Positions 9,072-17,348 of a DNA stretch of 64,000 nucleotides are shown in pieces. The translations under genes and the position numbers were made by a program. A model generated the notes under the pieces. The model saw only the letters and a list, made by a program, of their open reading frames with translations, ran no database searches and was not told the DNA's origin. Origin of the DNA: Psychrobacillus sp044762855 (GTDB lineage: Bacteria; Bacillota; Bacilli; Bacillales_A; Planococcaceae); contig NZ_JBIWFB010000001.1 of assembly GCF_044762855.1 (NCBI RefSeq), positions 558,001-622,000 on the forward strand, given 5' to 3'. Within the stretch, counting starts at the first letter, position 1. Every line of letters begins with the position of its first letter.

Positions 9072-9527
9072 ATGATGAACTATGAAGAAAATTTAGAAAG
9101 TAAAGGATATAAACTTCCTATACAAGCAAATAAGCGTATTTTTGAAGCAGGGGTCAGAACAGGAAACTTGATATTTGTAAGTGGGAATGCAGCGAAAGTC
9201 GAAGGTATATTAAAATATAAAGGACTCGTAGGTGACACGGTTACATTGGAACAAGCTCAAGATGCAGCTAAAATTGCTTTCGTGAATTGTTTAGCAACAG
9301 TTCGAAATATGATGGGTAGTCTGGATTCTATGAAGAAGATTGTTAATATTAAAGGTTATGTGGCAAGTACGCCGAATTTCACTGACCAACCGAAAGTGAT
9401 GGATGAAGTATCTGCATTAGCAATCGAAGTATTTGGCGAGATAGGAAAACATAGTAGAGTTTCACTTGGAACATCTTCACTTCCAGAAGGAACACCGGTA
9501 GAAGTGGAGATTGTTGTTGAAGTGTAA
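9072..9527 (+). CDS. RidA/YjgF family protein
   Basis: 151 residues, the usual length of this trimeric family, which hydrolyses reactive enamine/imine intermediates to keto-acids plus ammonia. Visible are the N-terminal FEAGVRTGNLIFVSGNAA strand region and the C-terminal SSLPEGTPVEVEIVVEV segment typical of the family. The invariant Arg of active RidA (usually in the SRV motif) appears as HSRVSLGTSSLP. It is in line with its neighbours, with a GGAGG site. Its presence suggests that the imported substrate contains nitrogen or forms an imine during breakdown. Two ATG codons are adjacent; the first is used here. Confidence 0.85.
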   Translation: MMNYEENLESKGYKLPIQANKRIFEAGVRTGNLIFVSGNAAKVEGILKYKGLVGDTVTLEQAQDAAKIAFVNCLATVRNMMGSLDSMKKIVNIKGYVASTPNFTDQPKVMDEVSALAIEVFGEIGKHSRVSLGTSSLPEGTPVEVEIVVEV

Positions 9528-9570
9528 TGATTGAAACTTATATAAATTACTAGAATAGGAGAAATGACTG

Positions 9571-10542
9571 ATGAAGAATATGAACGACCTACCATTAGGT
9601 ATCAAACAGTTATTTACGAGTATTACGCATTTGAAAGAAGGAGAAAAAGTACTTATCATTACGGATGATGATAAAAGAGAAATTGGTGAATTTGTTTATG
9701 AGCATGCAAAACGTTTTTTTGAAACTTCCATGATTGTTATGCCTCCGACTGAAGGGCATGGTGCAGAGCCGACAGAAGCTGTTACTGCTGCGCTGAATAA
9801 CTGTGATGTTGCATTTGGTGCGACGACTTATTCCTTGTATCATACAAAAGCACGCTTAAGTGCAAGTAAAAATGGGCGATTACGTTGGATTGGGCTTCAA
9901 GACTATGCGCTTCATATGTTCGAAGAAGGTGGATTAACTGCAGATTTTGATGAGGTTACACGAGTTGTTAATCGAGTTGCCCCTTTTTATAAAGGTAATA
10001 CATTTACACTTACAGCTCCAGGTGGCACTCATATGGTTTGCAGCATAGAAGGAAGAGAGCCTGTGCTAGATCATGGAACAGCAACTGTACCTGGATCTGC
10101 TTCGTTTCCCCCAAATGCAGAAGTTGCACTTGGACCAGTTGAAGGAACTGCGAATGGTGTATTAGTATTTGACGGAAGTATCCCACATCCATTGTTAAAT
10201 TTAATTGAAGAACCTATTACATGCACAGTAAAGGAAGGTTTCATAACGGAGATAACAGGGGGACGTGAGGCAGATATTTTACGTAAGATGTTAGCTGAGT
10301 TTAACGATCCAACAGTTTATAATATTGCGGAGCTTGGACTTGGTCTCAATAAAGAAAATTTCTTATGCGGGCATATGGCGCCGGATGAAGGATCATTTGG
10401 AAATATCCATATTGGTATTGGAAAGAATTTAAATTTTGGCGGACATGTCGATTCACCTTTGCATTTAGATATGATTATCAAAACTGTTACGTGTAATATA
10501 GATGGACGAGATATTATGAAAGACGGAGCATTGCTAGTTTAA
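9571..10542 (+). CDS. M29 aminopeptidase/NicX-like metalloenzyme
   Basis: 323 residues resembling the COG2309 (AmpS, 'leucyl aminopeptidase') fold, which also includes the ring-opening 2,5-dihydroxypyridine dioxygenase NicX. The C-terminal third holds the likely metal site: GHMAPDEGSFGNIHIGIG followed by NFGGHVDSPLHLD, rich in His, Glu and Asp. The central EPVLDHGTATVPGSASFPPN and EVALGPVEGTANG segments are family-like. The start ATG follows AGGAG. It lies in an operon with KdgD, a semialdehyde dehydrogenase, RidA and a TRAP transporter. A housekeeping peptidase there is odd, so I infer an upstream catabolic step, hydrolytic or oxygenolytic. The reaction is unknown. Confidence 0.65.
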   Translation: MKNMNDLPLGIKQLFTSITHLKEGEKVLIITDDDKREIGEFVYEHAKRFFETSMIVMPPTEGHGAEPTEAVTAALNNCDVAFGATTYSLYHTKARLSASKNGRLRWIGLQDYALHMFEEGGLTADFDEVTRVVNRVAPFYKGNTFTLTAPGGTHMVCSIEGREPVLDHGTATVPGSASFPPNAEVALGPVEGTANGVLVFDGSIPHPLLNLIEEPITCTVKEGFITEITGGREADILRKMLAEFNDPTVYNIAELGLGLNKENFLCGHMAPDEGSFGNIHIGIGKNLNFGGHVDSPLHLDMIIKTVTCNIDGRDIMKDGALLV

Positions 10543-10559
10543 GAAGTTTTGAGCAGAGA

Positions 10560-10611
10560 ACTCTTGGTATTCTACTTATATTGCATAAGGCAAATTAGGT
10601 ATACCAAGAGT
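10560..10611. terminator. Long-loop inverted repeat after the M29-like gene
   Basis: ACTCTTGGTAT (10560-10570) pairs perfectly with ATACCAAGAGT (10601-10611) across a 30-base loop. The T run is weak (TCTATTTT), so it may attenuate rather than stop transcription before the transporter genes, or be an operator. Confidence 0.45.
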
Positions 10612-10639
10612 CTATTTTCGAGAATACATTTACTAATAA

Positions 10640-10655
10640 AAGTAAGCGCTTTCAA
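10640..10655 (+). promoter_or_regulatory. cre-like box upstream of the TRAP transporter
   Basis: AAGTAAGCGCTTTCAA matches the CcpA consensus WTGNAANCGNWNNCAW with one mismatch. It lies about 40 bases ahead of the dctP start, which suggests carbon catabolite repression of uptake. Confidence 0.6.
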
Positions 10656-10694
10656 ATATTTGTATATTTAGAATAAAGAGAATGAGGTGATTAA

Positions 10695-11705
10695 ATGAAA
10701 AAGAAACATAAAATTACAGCCGTAACACTTTTACTTATATTAGTGATAGTACTAGCCGGATGTTCTGCTTCAGCAAATGTTGATACAAATAGTAAAAGAA
10801 TTATAAGTGTTGCGACAGTACAGCCTGAAAGTCATGCGATTTACCTAGGATTGAAAGCATTTAAAGAATATGTAGAAGAAGAAATGGGAGATAAATTCGA
10901 AATCAGACTCTTTACTAATGGTGTAATTGGAGGGAATTCGGAGGCACTCGAATTGTTACAAATGGGATCACTCGATTTGGTAGCTACAAGTGGAAGTAAT
11001 TTAGAAGCTTTTGCAAATGAATATAAGATTTTTGGTTTACCTTACTTATTTAATGATGAAGATAGTTTCCGTAAAGTGATGAACAACGAAGAATTTACAG
11101 ATGTGATATATAATTCGACAGCTGACAAGGGAATTCAAGGAGTGGCTTGGTTTTCCAATGGAGTAAATAATTTTTACGCTTCAAAGAAAATAGAAACACC
11201 TGATGACTTAAAGGGAATGAAGATTCGCGTTCAGTCTAGTGAGGCAAATGTGAAACTCGTACAAGGATTTGATGCGGCAGCTGTTGTCATGGCTTACGGT
11301 GAAGTGTATACAGCTTTACAGAACGGTGTCATTGACGCTGGAACAAATCCTGAGATGGCACTTGTTGATATGAAACATGGAGAAGTGGCAAAATACTATT
11401 CACGCACTGAGCATCAGATTTTTACCGATATGCTTGTTGCAAATACAGACTTTTTAAATTCACTTACGTCTAAAGAAAGAGAAGTCTTCCAAGAAGGATT
11501 TAAATTGAGCAGTCAAGTATCTAATGAAGCATGGGATAAACGGATTTCAGAGGTGACAGAAGAAGCGACAGAGATGGGGGTAGAATTCATCACAGTGGAC
11601 AAGCAATTATTCGAAGAAATACAAAAACCAATAAAAGAGGCATTATTAATATCCAATCCAGAATTACAATCACTTTATGACAAGATTCAACAAATCCAGA
11701 ACTAA
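10695..11705 (+). CDS. dctP: TRAP transporter substrate-binding lipoprotein DctP
   Basis: 336-residue extracytoplasmic solute receptor. The signal peptide ends in a lipobox with Cys23 (LAGC), so it is membrane-anchored. The DctP family hallmark helix is seen in the ETPDDLKGMKIRVQSSEAN region, whose Arg normally binds the carboxylate of the ligand, followed by QNGVIDAGTNPE. The ligand is therefore probably an organic acid such as a sugar acid. The ribosome site is GAGGTG. It starts the dctP-dctQ-dctM run and lies downstream of the KdgD pathway genes whose substrate it would bring in. Confidence 0.9.
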   Translation: MKKKHKITAVTLLLILVIVLAGCSASANVDTNSKRIISVATVQPESHAIYLGLKAFKEYVEEEMGDKFEIRLFTNGVIGGNSEALELLQMGSLDLVATSGSNLEAFANEYKIFGLPYLFNDEDSFRKVMNNEEFTDVIYNSTADKGIQGVAWFSNGVNNFYASKKIETPDDLKGMKIRVQSSEANVKLVQGFDAAAVVMAYGEVYTALQNGVIDAGTNPEMALVDMKHGEVAKYYSRTEHQIFTDMLVANTDFLNSLTSKEREVFQEGFKLSSQVSNEAWDKRISEVTEEATEMGVEFITVDKQLFEEIQKPIKEALLISNPELQSLYDKIQQIQN

Positions 11706-11719
11706 AGAAGGTGTATTTT

Positions 11720-12214
11720 ATGGGAAAAGTAAAGAACATAATGGATAAGGTATTATCTGCTGCTTGCGCCGTGTTATTGTCTTTTATGACGCTACTTGCA
11801 ACTTATCAAGTAATTTCACGATATGTTTTTAGCAGTCCAAGTACGATGTCTGAAGATCTGCTGAGTTATTCTTTTGTTTGGGTATCCTTGCTTGGTACTG
11901 CGCTAGTATTTGGTCAAAAAGATCATATGAAACTAACCATATTTTCAGATAGATTAAAAGGGATTAATCAGTTTTTTTTATCGATCTTTACCGAGCTACT
12001 CATCATGTCTATCGCGATAATAGTCTTTTTGTTTGGAGGTACACAGGTTGTAGGCGTTGGTGCAATACAAATTTCTCCTACATTGAATATTTCTATGGAA
12101 TGGATTTATATTGTGCTTCCAATAAGCGGCGTGTTGATAGTGGTCTACAACTTCATTAATATTATCCAATTAATCCAACAATTTAAGGTGAGCAAAAAGG
12201 AGGGGATTCTATGA
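11720..12214 (+). CDS. dctQ: TRAP transporter small permease DctQ
   Basis: 164 residues with four hydrophobic segments, the DctQ pattern. YVFSSPSTMSEDLLSYSF, with its acidic residue in a membrane-proximal loop, is typical. The ATG at 11720 is chosen over an upstream GTG because AAGGTG sits 6 nt before it. Its stop overlaps the dctM start (ATGA), so the two are translationally coupled. It partners DctM in sodium-driven uptake. Confidence 0.88.
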   Translation: MGKVKNIMDKVLSAACAVLLSFMTLLATYQVISRYVFSSPSTMSEDLLSYSFVWVSLLGTALVFGQKDHMKLTIFSDRLKGINQFFLSIFTELLIMSIAIIVFLFGGTQVVGVGAIQISPTLNISMEWIYIVLPISGVLIVVYNFINIIQLIQQFKVSKKEGIL

Positions 12215-13518
12215 GTGTAGCAGTAACAGCGGGGCTATTGATTTTTTTTACAATTGTCATTCTATTACTTCTCGGTATTCCAATTGGAATAGGACTCATT
12301 GTTGCATCGATACTAGCAATCACCCAAGTATTAGGTTTTTCTGCGGCCATTCCGTCATCCGCTTTGAAATTGTTTCAAGGTATTAATATATTTACTTTAT
12401 TGGCCATTCCTTTCTTTATATTTGCAGGTAATATTATGAATAAAGGTGGTATAGCAGTCCGGTTGATTAACTTAGCAACCGCATTGACTGGCAGGATACC
12501 AGGATCACTTGCGCAGACGAATGTAGTTGCAAATATGCTTTTTGGATCTGTATCTGGTTCTGGAACAGCCGCGGTATCTGCAATGGGATCTATTATGGGG
12601 CCAATTCAAAAAAAAGAAGGCTATGATGAAAATTTTACAGCGGCAATTAATATAGCAACCGCTCCTACAGGATTATTGATACCACCGAGTACTGCATTGA
12701 TCACATATGCTTTAGTTAGTGGGGGTACTTCAGTAGCTGCTCTTTTTCTTGGTGGTGTGATTCCCGGTATTTTATGGGGGTTAAGTTGCATGGTCGTTGC
12801 GTTCTTTTATGCAAAAAAGAAAGGCTATGTTGGTAAAAAGCAAATAACTTTAAATGAATTCTTAAAAGTTGCACTCGATGCAATTCCAAGTTTATTACTA
12901 ATTATTATTGTCGTTTTTGGAATTGTTGGAGGTGTTTTTACTGCAACAGAAGGCTCCGCCATTGCAGTTGTCTATAGTTTGCTGTTATCTACACTATTTT
13001 ATAAAACAATCAATTTCAAAGAATTATATGCTATTTTGATAGAGAGTGCCAAGTTGTCTGCAATAATTATGTTTTTAATCGGTTCATCTAATATAATGGC
13101 TTGGGTTATGTCGTTTACTGGAATACCAGACATGATGGCAAACTTAATATTAGGAATTTCCGATAATCCAATAATTATTTTGTTAGCTATAAATATTTTA
13201 TTGTTGTTCGTTGGCACATTTATGGATCTAACACCGGCAATCTTAATTTTCACTCCAATATTACTTCCAGTTTGTTTAGCATTAGGAATGACTCCTTTAC
13301 ATTTCGGTATTATGCTTACGTTTAATCTTTGCATAGGCACTATTACACCACCTGTTGGGAATATTCTCTTTGCGGGTATTAAAGTATCGAGTGTGAAATT
13401 GGAAAGGGTTATGCCGCAACTGCTTAAATTTTATGTAGCTATTGTTGTTGTTCTTTTACTTGTGACGTATTTTCCATGGTTTTCAACATTCCTACCGTCT
13501 TTAGCTGGGTTAAGTTAA
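12211..13518 (+). CDS. dctM: TRAP transporter large permease DctM
   Basis: 435-residue, roughly 12-helix membrane protein of the DctM/SiaM ion-transporter superfamily. Recognisable are GSVSGSGTAAVSAMGSIM and TAPTGLLIPPSTALITYA in the first half, and TPVHFG-like TPLHFGIMLTFNLCIGTITP plus PPVGNILFAG in the second half. It overlaps dctQ by 4 nt with AAAAGGAGGGG as its ribosome site. It forms the solute channel of the DctPQM importer. It is the last transporter gene before the regulator. Confidence 0.9.
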   Translation: MSVAVTAGLLIFFTIVILLLLGIPIGIGLIVASILAITQVLGFSAAIPSSALKLFQGINIFTLLAIPFFIFAGNIMNKGGIAVRLINLATALTGRIPGSLAQTNVVANMLFGSVSGSGTAAVSAMGSIMGPIQKKEGYDENFTAAINIATAPTGLLIPPSTALITYALVSGGTSVAALFLGGVIPGILWGLSCMVVAFFYAKKKGYVGKKQITLNEFLKVALDAIPSLLLIIIVVFGIVGGVFTATEGSAIAVVYSLLLSTLFYKTINFKELYAILIESAKLSAIIMFLIGSSNIMAWVMSFTGIPDMMANLILGISDNPIIILLAINILLLFVGTFMDLTPAILIFTPILLPVCLALGMTPLHFGIMLTFNLCIGTITPPVGNILFAGIKVSSVKLERVMPQLLKFYVAIVVVLLLVTYFPWFSTFLPSLAGLS

Positions 13519-13673
13519 AATATTTGAAGGAATGAATGATTAAAGGGGGAGAATGTGGTAATAATAATGACTTCCCTCTCTTTTTACATAGGATTGTGCA
13601 ATTAGTCTGGTATTTTAGTGTATAATTATTATATAGAAAATCACGATTTTTTTTATCGAAAGGAGGGACTCTA

Positions 13674-14351
13674 ATGAAGGAGCATACAATGGACACCATC
13701 CGTAGGAGTACTTTATCGCAGCAGGTGATAGAACAAGTTATTTATATGATAACGAGCGGTCAATTAAAGCCAGGCGATAAGTTACCGTCTGAAATGTCTT
13801 TGATGGAACAACTGGATGTAAGTCGTCCAGTACTACGTGAGGCGCTGGGCTCATTGGAAACACTAGAAATTATAACAAGAAGACCTCGGAGTGGGACATT
13901 TGTCAATGATAAAGTGGGAAGCAGTCCGTTCAAAGCAATGCTCGCATTGTCCATTAATAATGTCCCTGCTGTTATAGAAGCACGAATGGCTTTAGAATTG
14001 GGACTTGTCACCATTGCAGCTGAAAAAATATCCGATGATCAACTTGGAAAAATAAAAGAAACAATTGATAGAATTCAAGAAAATCCCAATAGTGATTATG
14101 GAAAATTAGACAAGGAATTTCATCGGCTTATAGCGCAAAGTGCAAATAATCCTGTAGTCGAAGGGATGATAGACTCCCTTCTTATCACACATGAAAAAAC
14201 AGATAGCTTGATAACGTATCGTGAGCCTACTATTACAATTGAGCATCATGTAGCTATATATGATGCATTGAAGAAAAGGGACCCTCATGAATCGTTCAAA
14301 CAAATGTATAATCATTTAAGATATGTCAGGAAGAAAATTTTAGGTGATTGA
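13674..14351 (+). CDS. GntR-family regulator, FadR subfamily
   Basis: 225 residues: an N-terminal winged helix (residues about 10-78; LKPGDKLPSEMSLMEQLDVSRPVLREAL is the classic GntR sequence) and an alpha-helical FCD ligand domain (about 95-215) with metal-binding-type His in FHRLIAQSANNP and the HHVAIYDAL helix. The start has AGGAGGG 8 nt upstream. A TATAAT at 13621-13626 suggests its own promoter after the dctM stop. It probably represses the KdgD/TRAP operon through the TTGTCTTACAA palindrome over the kdgD -10 and responds to a pathway acid. That link is inference from position and consensus. Confidence 0.88.
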   Translation: MKEHTMDTIRRSTLSQQVIEQVIYMITSGQLKPGDKLPSEMSLMEQLDVSRPVLREALGSLETLEIITRRPRSGTFVNDKVGSSPFKAMLALSINNVPAVIEARMALELGLVTIAAEKISDDQLGKIKETIDRIQENPNSDYGKLDKEFHRLIAQSANNPVVEGMIDSLLITHEKTDSLITYREPTITIEHHVAIYDALKKRDPHESFKQMYNHLRYVRKKILGD

Positions 14352-14445
14352 AGTATTCTAATGATAAATAAAACAATTATAATTAATTTTCATTATTATG
14401 AATCATAAAAAGTATTGGAATAACTTCGACTGAATATTCATAACA

Positions 14446-14482
14446 AAGCGGCTGAAAGTTCATCTTCAGCCGCTTCTTTTTG
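14446..14482 (+). terminator. Rho-independent terminator after the GntR gene
   Basis: AAGCGGCTGAA and TTCAGCCGCTT form an 11-bp perfect stem with an 8-base loop, followed by CTTTTT. This closes the sugar-acid cluster. Confidence 0.9.
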
Positions 14483-14584
14483 TAAAAGTTATACATCCTT
14501 AATTCATGACCAAACAGGGTAGACTATTTGAGTATCTTATTTGTAAAGATAATAATGGAGATTTTCAATATTTGTGTTATGCTC

Positions 14585-14872
14585 CTATTCCTCGTCTTCT
14601 GTTACTCCAGCTTCCAGAAACGCCGCAGATACTTTTTCAAATTCTTCATCCGTTTCGATCTCCGCCAAGTCTTCTCCATCAATCACTTGGAAAAAGAACA
14701 CATCCATGTCTTCATCTGTTTCTTCGTTTACATCTTCCACGAATGCAACAGCTGCATACTCTTTATCTTCCATCGTTAAAAGACCAATTACTTCGATTTC
14801 TTGTTCGCGATCATCTTCATCTAATACCGTTAGGATTTCTCCTATTTCAATGCTTCCCATTTTTTCTTCCAT
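14585..14872 (-). CDS. DUF1292 family protein (YrzB-like)
   Basis: 95-residue, very acidic cytosolic protein recognised as DUF1292, common and usually uncharacterised in Firmicutes. It starts with beta-strand-like IEIGEILTVLDEDDREQEIEVIG, contains EDKEYAAVAFV, and ends in an acidic helix. The ATG follows AGGAGGAATTGTGA. It stands alone on the minus strand here, whereas in Bacillus subtilis yrzB sits near yrrK; that is general knowledge. Function unknown. Confidence 0.85.
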   Translation of the reverse strand: MEEKMGSIEIGEILTVLDEDDREQEIEVIGLLTMEDKEYAAVAFVEDVNEETDEDMDVFFFQVIDGEDLAEIETDEEFEKVSAAFLEAGVTEDEE

Positions 14873-15011
14873 TCACAATTCCTCCTATTTGTTGGGTTCT
14901 TCTTTCTACCATTCATTTACCCACTAAAACTTACGGTTACACTTAGGCAATAAATTTTTTGATCAAGTTTGCATCTATAGTATTTCACATAGCTCCATTT
15001 TTATTCGTTAT

Positions 15012-15099
15012 GTCCCTGTGTAAGAAACAATTCTGTCAATTCAATGCTAAATAAAAAACGTAAATAACACTCACCTAATGAAAAAGGTTAGTGTTATTT
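15012..15099. repeat. REP-A half element with inner hairpin
   Basis: The left arm GTCCCTGTGTAAGAAACAAT (from 15012) is intact. It is followed 30 bases on by a hairpin AAATAACACT (15062-15071) with AGTGTTATTT (15090-15099). No clear right arm (CACAGGGAC) follows, so the copy looks decayed or solo. The rest of 14873-15328 holds no other supported feature. Confidence 0.7.
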
Positions 15100-15328
15100 G
15101 TCGTTATATCATTAAGTAGTAATCTCTTTTAAGCATATATTCAAAACTGTCAACAGTATTCTAGATGAAATAATTAAACATAGAGGATAAAATATCCATG
15201 TTTTTTGTTATAGAACAGTTGTTATAAATGGTTTTTCCATTCGCTCTGGATTCACTGGAATATTTTATAGTAAAAAAATCTCGCATTCTATGTTTATACT
15301 GATGGAGCACAAGAAGGAGGAGAAGAAA

Positions 15329-16003
15329 ATGAATAAAAATTATTCATTACTAGTTGGAGTACTTGCGGGAAGCTTGCTATTTTCCACACATTCTGTAGAG
15401 GCATCTATGACTACTGGAAATTCAAATACCACTTCAGAAGCAAAATCTCATGAAACACACACATGGAAATCTCCATATCAATATAAATATAATTTCAATA
15501 ATTCTCAGAAATACAGCCATAATGCTTCAGAGGAAAATGAAGTATCTGAAGAAACACCAGCTGCGGAGAAACCAGTTACTCCAACACAACAACCATCAGG
15601 AGAATCAAACAATGAAAATGTACAAGTTTCTTCTGAAATTCAACAAGTTGTAGATTTAGTAAATAGTGAACGTGCAAAAGCTGGACTAAAAGCACTGCAA
15701 ATCGATACTAAACTAACAGAATCAGCACAAGCAAAGTCACAAGATATGAAAAATAAAAACTATTTTTCTCATACGAGCCCAACATACGGCTCACCATTTG
15801 ACCAAATGAAATCTTTTGGTATCGAATATAAATCAGCGGGTGAAAATATTGCCATGGGTCAACACGGTGCAACAGAGGTAATGGACGCATGGATGAAATC
15901 ACCTGGACATAAAGCAAATATCTTAAATCCATCTTATACACATATCGGAGTAGGTTTGTCTGATAGTGGAAATTACTGGACACAACAATTTATTGGGAAA
16001 TAA
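15329..16003 (+). CDS. Secreted CAP-domain protein (YkwD-like)
   Basis: 224 residues. The N-terminal signal peptide ends near HSVEA. A low-complexity Ser/Thr/Glu/Pro linker (to about residue 100) precedes a C-terminal CAP/SCP domain. The domain shows the bacterial hallmarks VVDLVNSERAKAGLKAL, YFSHTSPTYGSPFDQM, AGENIAMG and WMKSPGHKANILNPSYTHIG, including both His and the Glu of the CAP cavity. The start ATG has AAGGAGGAG ahead of it; 13 upstream in-frame codons are discounted. Close to Bacillus subtilis YkwD in layout. The cell-surface or spore-envelope role of these proteins is unresolved. Confidence 0.88.
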   Translation: MNKNYSLLVGVLAGSLLFSTHSVEASMTTGNSNTTSEAKSHETHTWKSPYQYKYNFNNSQKYSHNASEENEVSEETPAAEKPVTPTQQPSGESNNENVQVSSEIQQVVDLVNSERAKAGLKALQIDTKLTESAQAKSQDMKNKNYFSHTSPTYGSPFDQMKSFGIEYKSAGENIAMGQHGATEVMDAWMKSPGHKANILNPSYTHIGVGLSDSGNYWTQQFIGK

Positions 16004-16028
16004 AAATGAGTAATAAATAATAGAAGTA

Positions 16029-16064
16029 AAAAAGTTTCCGTCTTTGGCGGAGGCTTTTTTTCTT
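16029..16064 (+). terminator. Rho-independent terminator after the CAP gene
   Basis: AAAGTTTCCGTC pairs, with G-U pairs, with GGCGGAGGCTTT around a short loop and is followed by TTTTTTTC. Confidence 0.8.
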
Positions 16065-16186
16065 TTTCATAAATATTGAAAGGAACTTACCGCTCTCACT
16101 AGCATTGCAATATTCAAAAATAAGTAAAGTATAAATAGAAAATTTTTATTGAAACTACTAGTTGTTGTGGACTATTCGCTTATTGA

Positions 16187-16384
16187 GCAACTTGCCCAAA
16201 AATAATTGTGTTGGAATTGACGGGCTCCAATTTGCTCTTGTACTCTTTCATTGGTAAGCATGAATATATTGCGCAGGAGGAAGTTGAGGATAATGGTTTC
16301 GTAGTAGAGCAAGTGACGCCTGGTTTTAAGTTGGATTGGTGTACTTCATTAATAGCAAGAGTAGTCAGCGGATCAAAGAGGTGA
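16187..16384 (+). pseudogene. Possible C-terminal fragment of a Uma2-like endonuclease
   Basis: A 65-codon open stretch without a start codon lies between stops. It reads IIVLELTGSNLLLYSFIGK, then HEYIAQEEVEDNGFVVEQV, then TPGFKLDW. The last part resembles the C-terminus of Uma2/DUF820 proteins (a strand pair followed by PGF.L), but the catalytic core is absent. It lies in a repeat-rich 640-bp gap, so a gene remnant is likely. A solo REP-A end (CACAGGGAG) lies just after it near 16419. Confidence 0.3.
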
Positions 16385-16572
16385 GAGGTTTAATAATTGG
16401 TTATGATTCTATGTCATGCACAGGGAGCTACTCGAAAAATAATTTTCAAATCCATTTTACCTCCAAAATGGATTTCTTAGCTAAATTGCCTCTGTTTTAA
16501 GTCTTCAAAATTCCATTGTCTTCTTTTTAAGACAATTTACTTCTTAGGGTGACTCGTTTAGGCTAGGGGAAG

Positions 16573-16617
16573 GTCCCTGTGCAAAAAACAATTCTGAATA
16601 GTTCTTTGCACAGAGAC
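16573..16617. repeat. REP-A palindrome upstream of the transposase
   Basis: GTCCCTGTGCAAAAAACA pairs with the right arm ending TTTGCACAGAGAC to form a 45-bp hairpin, 29 bases before the transposase start codon. Transposases of this type recognise such flanking REP hairpins. Confidence 0.85.
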
Positions 16618-16646
16618 GTTATATCCTAGGAAAGTGAGGCAACACA

Positions 16647-17246
16647 TTGACAAGAAAAAGAAATTTTAATCTTGATTCTTATTATCACGTCATCATGCGA
16701 GGCAATAATCGACAACCCATATTTGGGTCGCATCGAGATAAGCTTGAGATGATGCGGATATTCCACTATGTTTATGACAAGAGTCCTTTTGAAATCCTCG
16801 CCTATTGTTTCATGACTAATCATTATCATCTCCTTATCAAATCACATAGAGACCCACTTAGCAAAATTATGGCACTCCTTAATAGAAGGTATAGTAGCTC
16901 GTATTCGAAAAGATATAACCATGTCGGTAGAATCTATCAGAGACGCTATTTTGCAAAAAAAGTGGACTCACCGATCGGATTGCTTACCGTCAGTAACTAT
17001 ATTCATCGCAACCCCATAGAAACAAAGCAGTTAATGGTAGAACGTTTAGAATGGTACCCATATAGTTCCTATCCATTTTACTTCGAAGAAAATAAACCTG
17101 CTCCTCCCTTTTTAAATAGAGACGTTTTAAAAAAACATTTACCGGCTACGTTTGAAAAATCTAATGCGGGCTATTGTAGCTACTGTTTAAACCACAGACC
17201 TAGAGTAGAGGCAGACGAAAGAACATCAACTGTGTACGAAACGTGA
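16647..17246 (+). CDS. REP-associated Y1 transposase (RAYT, IS200-like)
   Basis: 199-residue single-strand DNA nuclease/transposase of the TnpA_REP family. The domain starts SYYHVIMRGNNRQPIF and carries the HUH-type motif in FMTNHYHLLIK (residues about 53-63). The later RRYSSSYSKRYNHVGRIYQ segment holds the likely catalytic Tyr and the conserved GRIYQRRYF. It uses a TTG start with GTGAGG upstream. It is flanked by REP-A hairpins at 16573-16617 and 17230-17278, the latter overlapping its last codons, which is the known RAYT arrangement. Unlike insertion sequences it has no second ORF. It is the only transposase in the window and probably spread the REP copies around it. Confidence 0.88.
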   Translation: MTRKRNFNLDSYYHVIMRGNNRQPIFGSHRDKLEMMRIFHYVYDKSPFEILAYCFMTNHYHLLIKSHRDPLSKIMALLNRRYSSSYSKRYNHVGRIYQRRYFAKKVDSPIGLLTVSNYIHRNPIETKQLMVERLEWYPYSSYPFYFEENKPAPPFLNRDVLKKHLPATFEKSNAGYCSYCLNHRPRVEADERTSTVYET

Positions 17247-17278
17247 TGAAAAGTCAGAATAGTTTGGTACACAGGGAC
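17230..17278. repeat. REP-A palindrome overlapping the transposase stop
   Basis: CTGTGTACGAAAC (17230-17242) pairs with GTTTGGTACACAG, the repeat running on to the conserved end CACAGGGAC (17270-17278). The left arm lies inside the last codons of the RAYT gene, whose TGA is at 17244-17246. Confidence 0.85.
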
Positions 17279-17348
17279 ATTACCATTTTCCATTCAAAAC
17301 ATTTATACTTAAAGAAGCAATGCTTTAACTAAGAAAGAAGGAAATAAA

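Noticed and set aside
12999..13340. 113-codon minus-strand frame inside dctM
   Set aside because: Hydrophobic antisense shadow of the DctM membrane helices.
13519..13600. Possible terminator after dctM (GGGGGAGA with TCTCTTTTT)
   Set aside because: The stem relies mostly on G-U pairs and has a long loop; too weak to list as a feature.
14506..14946. 146-, 83- and 117-codon plus-strand frames opposite the DUF1292 gene
   Set aside because: Antisense shadows of the acidic minus-strand gene; no ribosome sites and low-complexity translations.
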